63,486 bases of DNA from positions 1 through 63,486 of the forward strand of contig DIYJ01000021.1 of assembly GCA_002428995.1 (NCBI GenBank), written 5' to 3'. Both the position numbers and the translations under genes were made by a program. Positions 60,996 to 63,486 of the stretch are shown here, one piece after another. The DNA is from Flavobacteriales bacterium UBA6057 (lineage in GTDB: Bacteria > Bacteroidota > Bacteroidia > Flavobacteriales_G > Salibacteraceae). Under the pieces are notes generated by a model, which did no database searches, was not told where the DNA came from, and saw only the letters and a program-made list of their open reading frames with translations. Numbering within the stretch: position 1 is the first letter of the stretch; every line of letters begins with the position of its first letter.

Positions 60996-61850
60996 TCATT
61001 CCTGACGGCCTTGGGTATCAAAGATTTTTCGGTATTCCTCTACCTGCTCCGACCAGATGCGCTTGGAAATGGAGATATCATCCTTGAAGCAAAACTCACC
61101 ACCCCATCGGTGTTTCACCTTTTTATAGACCATGGTATCGATCCCGTCCTTCACCACAATGCGGGTCACCTCATGATCTGGAAAGGTGAAAAGATCCTCT
61201 GTAATTCCTCTTGGGAAGTCTTCGTAGGGATCGCCCTTCTCTTCCTTAGCTGGTGTTGCAGGTTCAACTTTGGCAACCGGCTGAACCTTCCTGGCCGGTT
61301 CAGCGGGCTTCGCCTTTGGCTGAACCACTACTTCCGGCTTGGGCTTTATTTCCAATGGCGGGTCTTTTTCTACAGCTGGCTCTTCAACCTTTACAGGTTT
61401 TTCAACTTCAATTTCTTCTGCTGGCTCAGGCTCACCTTTGGAAACTGGTGCCAACTCGAGGCTCATCTCACGAATGGCAATGCTCCCGTCACCAGTGTCA
61501 TCCATCTCAATACGTCTGACACCTTTCGCTGTGATTCCTCTGATGGTATCGATCTGGCGCGCTGCATTTCTCGCGAGGAGAATGTCGAGATCATTGACCT
61601 TAGCTACCAACCAGGATTTCCGTTCTTCATTGTACTGGATCGCTTCCTGGTAAAGCATTCGAGCATCAACAAAGCGTCCCTCTTCAAATGCAGCCTCAGC
61701 GCTTGTGATGGTAGCCTCGTAGTTTTTCTCCGCTTCAAGCTCCTTTTCCCAGGCAGCCAGCTTCTTCTGATCGCGCTTACTCAAAGGCGGTTGTGCAAAA
61801 GCAACCGATGAGGCGATCAGGAAGGAAAACGTGAACATCAACTTAGTCAT
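60996..61850 (-). CDS. Periplasmic protein with TPR-like region and Pro/Lys/Glu-rich spacer
   Basis: 284 aa. A signal peptide (about 1-19, cut after AFA) is followed by a charged helical region with one TPR-like unit (about 45-85; AAFEEGRFVDARMLYQEAIQY). A long spacer of alternating Pro, Lys, Glu and Val (about 138-210) resembles the periplasm-spanning part of TonB-like proteins. A small basic globular C-terminus follows (about 225-284; VKHRWGGEFCFKDDISIS). The function is unknown. Spacers of this kind reach through the periplasm or the cell wall. It overlaps the Nudix gene by 8 bases. Confidence 0.7.
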   Translation of the reverse strand: MTKLMFTFSFLIASSVAFAQPPLSKRDQKKLAAWEKELEAEKNYEATITSAEAAFEEGRFVDARMLYQEAIQYNEERKSWLVAKVNDLDILLARNAARQIDTIRGITAKGVRRIEMDDTGDGSIAIREMSLELAPVSKGEPEPAEEIEVEKPVKVEEPAVEKDPPLEIKPKPEVVVQPKAKPAEPARKVQPVAKVEPATPAKEEKGDPYEDFPRGITEDLFTFPDHEVTRIVVKDGIDTMVYKKVKHRWGGEFCFKDDISISKRIWSEQVEEYRKIFDTQGRQE

Positions 61851-62490
61851 GTGACAAAACTCTTTTAAGAATGAGCTTCAATTCATTCAACATTAGTGCC
61901 GTAGCTCCCCAAATGACATAAGGTGGGTGATCAAAATACCATGTTTTGATCCTCATTTTGGGGCTTGAAAGCTCTACGCTTCCCCTCACAAAGACCTTAT
62001 CATCGAGCAGCTGACGGACAGGCAAAAGTACGATCGATTCAACCTCCCGCTCTTGTCGAATAAATTCCAGAGGCTCACGAGAAACAAACAGATGCGGATA
62101 GACAAGAAACCGGCTGGGTGGAATGTAAACCCGGGTTAAGGGCTTGAGGTAGCTCAGCTTCTCAGCCGGCACACCCACTTCCTCCTGTGTTTCTCGGAGA
62201 GCGGTTTGCAACAGATCAGCGTCTTCTTGTTCCTTCTTGCCACCCGGGAAGGCCATTTGACCGCTATGAGCTCCCTTGTAAGTTGGGCGCTTGATCAATA
62301 CAATGTGTGATTCATCGTTGACCGGAGCTAAGATGGCCGCTACCCCGCTCAAACGTGGATTATTCTCCTCAGCCAATGCTTTGTCGCGATTCTCGGACTC
62401 ATTCGCATAAAAAACACGATGAGCCTCAAAGCCAGGAAGCTCCGCATCGCGAAGTAGATCCGCGTGGTCAAGAATGCTATTATGATTCAT
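61843..62490 (-). CDS. Nudix hydrolase, CoA-pyrophosphatase-like
   Basis: 215 aa. A complete Nudix box GX5EX7REUXEEXGU is seen in GGKKEQEDADLL followed by ALRETQEEVGV. It is preceded by RPTYKGAHSGQMAFPGGK, where SGQMAFPGGK resembles the UPF0035 signature of CoA pyrophosphatases (NudL/YeaB). It probably splits CoA or a related diphosphate. It overlaps both neighbours by a few bases, so the three genes form one operon. Confidence 0.88.
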   Translation of the reverse strand: MNHNSILDHADLLRDAELPGFEAHRVFYANESENRDKALAEENNPRLSGVAAILAPVNDESHIVLIKRPTYKGAHSGQMAFPGGKKEQEDADLLQTALRETQEEVGVPAEKLSYLKPLTRVYIPPSRFLVYPHLFVSREPLEFIRQEREVESIVLLPVRQLLDDKVFVRGSVELSSPKMRIKTWYFDHPPYVIWGATALMLNELKLILKRVLSHD

Positions 62491-63329
62491 GAAAGCTCCC
62501 GGTGATATTTTACCAACGCATCAATGGGCTTCTTCATCGTCCTGGATAATTGAAATCCTTCATCCGCCATTTTATTGCGGATCAACTCTTCAAAGGCCAA
62601 TCCAATGGAACCGATAATACCCACTGGGTACTGCTTGTAGTCGCTGTATTTCTTCAAGAGTCGCTCCACGAAAACATCAAAAGCGTGACTCACCAAATGA
62701 TGAACAGAATCATCCTCAAGGTGCTGCTTGCAGATAGGAGCCAGCGAAGCGAGAAAACGATTGGCGAGGTTCTCATTGTAGACTCTGCGAAAGATCGTCT
62801 CCTTGTCCAATCCATAATCACCTTCAATGGTGTTTACGACTTCCTGGGACAGTTCTCCATAGAGGTAAGACCTTACCAGCTCCTTGCCCAGGTGAGCTCC
62901 GCTACCATCATCCCCAAGAACATATCCCAGGGCAGGAACATTTTTGACGATGTCGGTTCCGTCATAAAAGCTTGTGTTTGACCCTGTGCCTAATATGCAG
63001 GCAATGCCCGGGTCATTATGGAACAGTGCGCGGGCAGCTCCGATGAGGTCATGCGCCACCCAAGGTCTCGCTCCGGGCAGAACCTTGGAAAGGCCTTCTG
63101 AAATTATGGCGTTGCGTGCATCGCTTGAACAACCTGCTCCATAAAACCATATGTCGGAAGTAGCATTCAGTGCCGACTTCGGAAGCTCTTCCGAGAGTGC
63201 TTCGCTGACTGTTTCAGACTTCACGAAGAATGGGTTGAGTCCCATGCTCTGAAAACGCTCTTCCTCTCCCTGATCGGACACCAATACCCAATCGGTTTTG
63301 GTTGAACCGCTATCTGCAATCAAAATCAC
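62487..63329 (-). CDS. BadF/BadG-type N-acetylglucosamine kinase-like ATPase
   Basis: 280 aa from the GTG at 63329. An ASKHA-fold kinase with the phosphate loop ILIADSGSTKTDWVLV at the very start, the GAGCSSDARN segment, the second phosphate motif ACILGTGSNTSFYDG, and GYVLGDDGSGAHLGKEL typical of GlcNAc kinases. An in-frame start 27 bases earlier would include the -7 element, so the GTG is preferred. It may recycle cell-wall aminosugars. It is coupled to the Nudix gene by a 4-base overlap. Confidence 0.88.
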   Translation of the reverse strand: MILIADSGSTKTDWVLVSDQGEEERFQSMGLNPFFVKSETVSEALSEELPKSALNATSDIWFYGAGCSSDARNAIISEGLSKVLPGARPWVAHDLIGAARALFHNDPGIACILGTGSNTSFYDGTDIVKNVPALGYVLGDDGSGAHLGKELVRSYLYGELSQEVVNTIEGDYGLDKETIFRRVYNENLANRFLASLAPICKQHLEDDSVHHLVSHAFDVFVERLLKKYSDYKQYPVGIIGSIGLAFEELIRNKMADEGFQLSRTMKKPIDALVKYHRELS

Positions 63330-63333
63330 CGGA

Positions 63334-63341
63334 CGAAAATA
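63334..63341 (-). promoter_or_regulatory. -7 element of the kinase-Nudix operon
   Basis: TATTTTCG on the minus strand fits TAnnTTCG and ends 4 bases before the GTG start at 63329. It runs into the U-rich tail of the preceding terminator, so the end of one transcript and the start of the next are almost on top of each other. Confidence 0.5.
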
Positions 63342-63371
63342 AAGAAGCCCCAGCAAGATCGCTGAGGCTTC
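63340..63371 (-). terminator. Rho-independent terminator of the gene at the right edge
   Basis: On the minus strand GAAGCC-T-CAGC, loop GATCTT, GCTG-G-GGCTTC: two stems of 4 and 6 bp with one mismatch between, followed by TTTATTTT. It stands about 30 bases after the stop of the edge gene at 63400. Confidence 0.75.
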
Positions 63372-63399
63372 GGTTTATGTATTGTATGTGGAATGAGTC

Positions 63400-63486
63400 T
63401 TACTCTCTGAGCAGCGTCACATCTCCGCGCCACTCTACTGGCTCACTGTCTAAGGTCTTCTCAGTACCGGTCATCACGTAGAAGTA
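63400..63486 (-). CDS. C-terminal end of a T9SS type B secreted protein (partial)
   Basis: Only the last 28 residues are inside the window: YFYVMTGTEKTLDSEPVEWR, then GDVTLLRE and the stop TAA. The pattern (aromatic YFYV, then G-x-VTLLR at the end) is the final strands of a CHU_C/type B sorting domain, as in the two complete examples at 25911 and 41194. The rest of the gene lies beyond the right edge. A terminator follows it. Confidence 0.75.
   Translation of the reverse strand, partial: YFYVMTGTEKTLDSEPVEWRGDVTLLRE

Noticed and set aside
61011..61811. 266-aa open frame on the plus strand
   Set aside because: It is a shadow of the Pro/Lys/Glu-rich gene on the minus strand; its Phe/Leu/Trp-rich composition is the antisense reading of that low-complexity spacer.

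Overview
The window comes from a chromosome of the phylum Bacteroidota, most likely a marine-type Flavobacteriales lineage. Four kinds of evidence point there. Several secreted proteins end in type IX secretion system (T9SS) sorting domains of both type A and type B. The order porG - uppS - bamA - skp - skp - murI is the one I remember from Porphyromonas and flavobacteria. Start codons are preceded by the Bacteroidota -7 promoter element TAnnTTTG or TAnnTTCG rather than by Shine-Dalgarno sites. SusCD-free TonB receptors are paired with a PorV-like barrel. I see no phage, insertion sequence, integrase, CRISPR array or rRNA. Nearly every base is coding, and the longest gap between genes is about 190 bases.

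Layout. 1-26 is the 5' end of a tRNA on the minus strand. 151-2757 is a membrane-anchored propeller/LytTR regulator, divergent from the operon 2950-10641 (coaX, an outer-membrane barrel, a TPR protein, an LptC-like lipoprotein, a small membrane protein, a CNNM/CBS protein and a PpiD-like foldase). 10738-24216 is a seven-gene, head-to-tail run of envelope and secreted proteins: two T9SS-type secreted proteins, a lipoprotein with a surface-export signal, a TonB-dependent receptor, a PorV/PorQ-like barrel, a propeller lipoprotein and an endonuclease I with a sorting domain. Two more T9SS-related genes follow: a tandem GldM-C-like/OmpA fusion (24313) and a PKD type B protein (25911). 28097-29568 holds an esterase and pdxJ. 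29640-39816 is the envelope-assembly block: a CBS protein, a one-POTRA barrel, nadK, two porG paralogues, uppS, bamA, two skp genes and murI.

39936-44637 holds a gamma-carbonic anhydrase divergent from nfu, a second type B surface protein, and sucB. sucA-sucB (47360 to 43375, minus) encodes two subunits of 2-oxoglutarate dehydrogenase. 47401-54245 has an unknown protein, a TIGR01777 epimerase, a tightly overlapping RND exporter - rfbA - prenyl synthase operon, and a lone radical SAM/SPASM protein. 54242-58217 is translation and nucleotide metabolism (rplM, rpsI, rpsB, tsf, then pyrH and frr). 58317-60932 is kbl and gdhA. 60996-63329 is an operon of a BadF-type sugar kinase, a Nudix hydrolase and a proline-rich periplasmic protein. 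The last 87 bases hold the C-terminal end of another type B secreted protein.

The theme is building and decorating the outer membrane: LPS transport (LptC), barrel assembly (BamA, Skp, PpiD), carrier lipid (UppS), peptidoglycan precursor (MurI), T9SS (PorG, PorV-like, GldM-like domain) and T9SS cargo. The best candidate for an undescribed system is the 10738-24216 module, together with the GldM-C-like/OmpA protein next to it. All functional statements come from motifs read by eye. No database search was possible.
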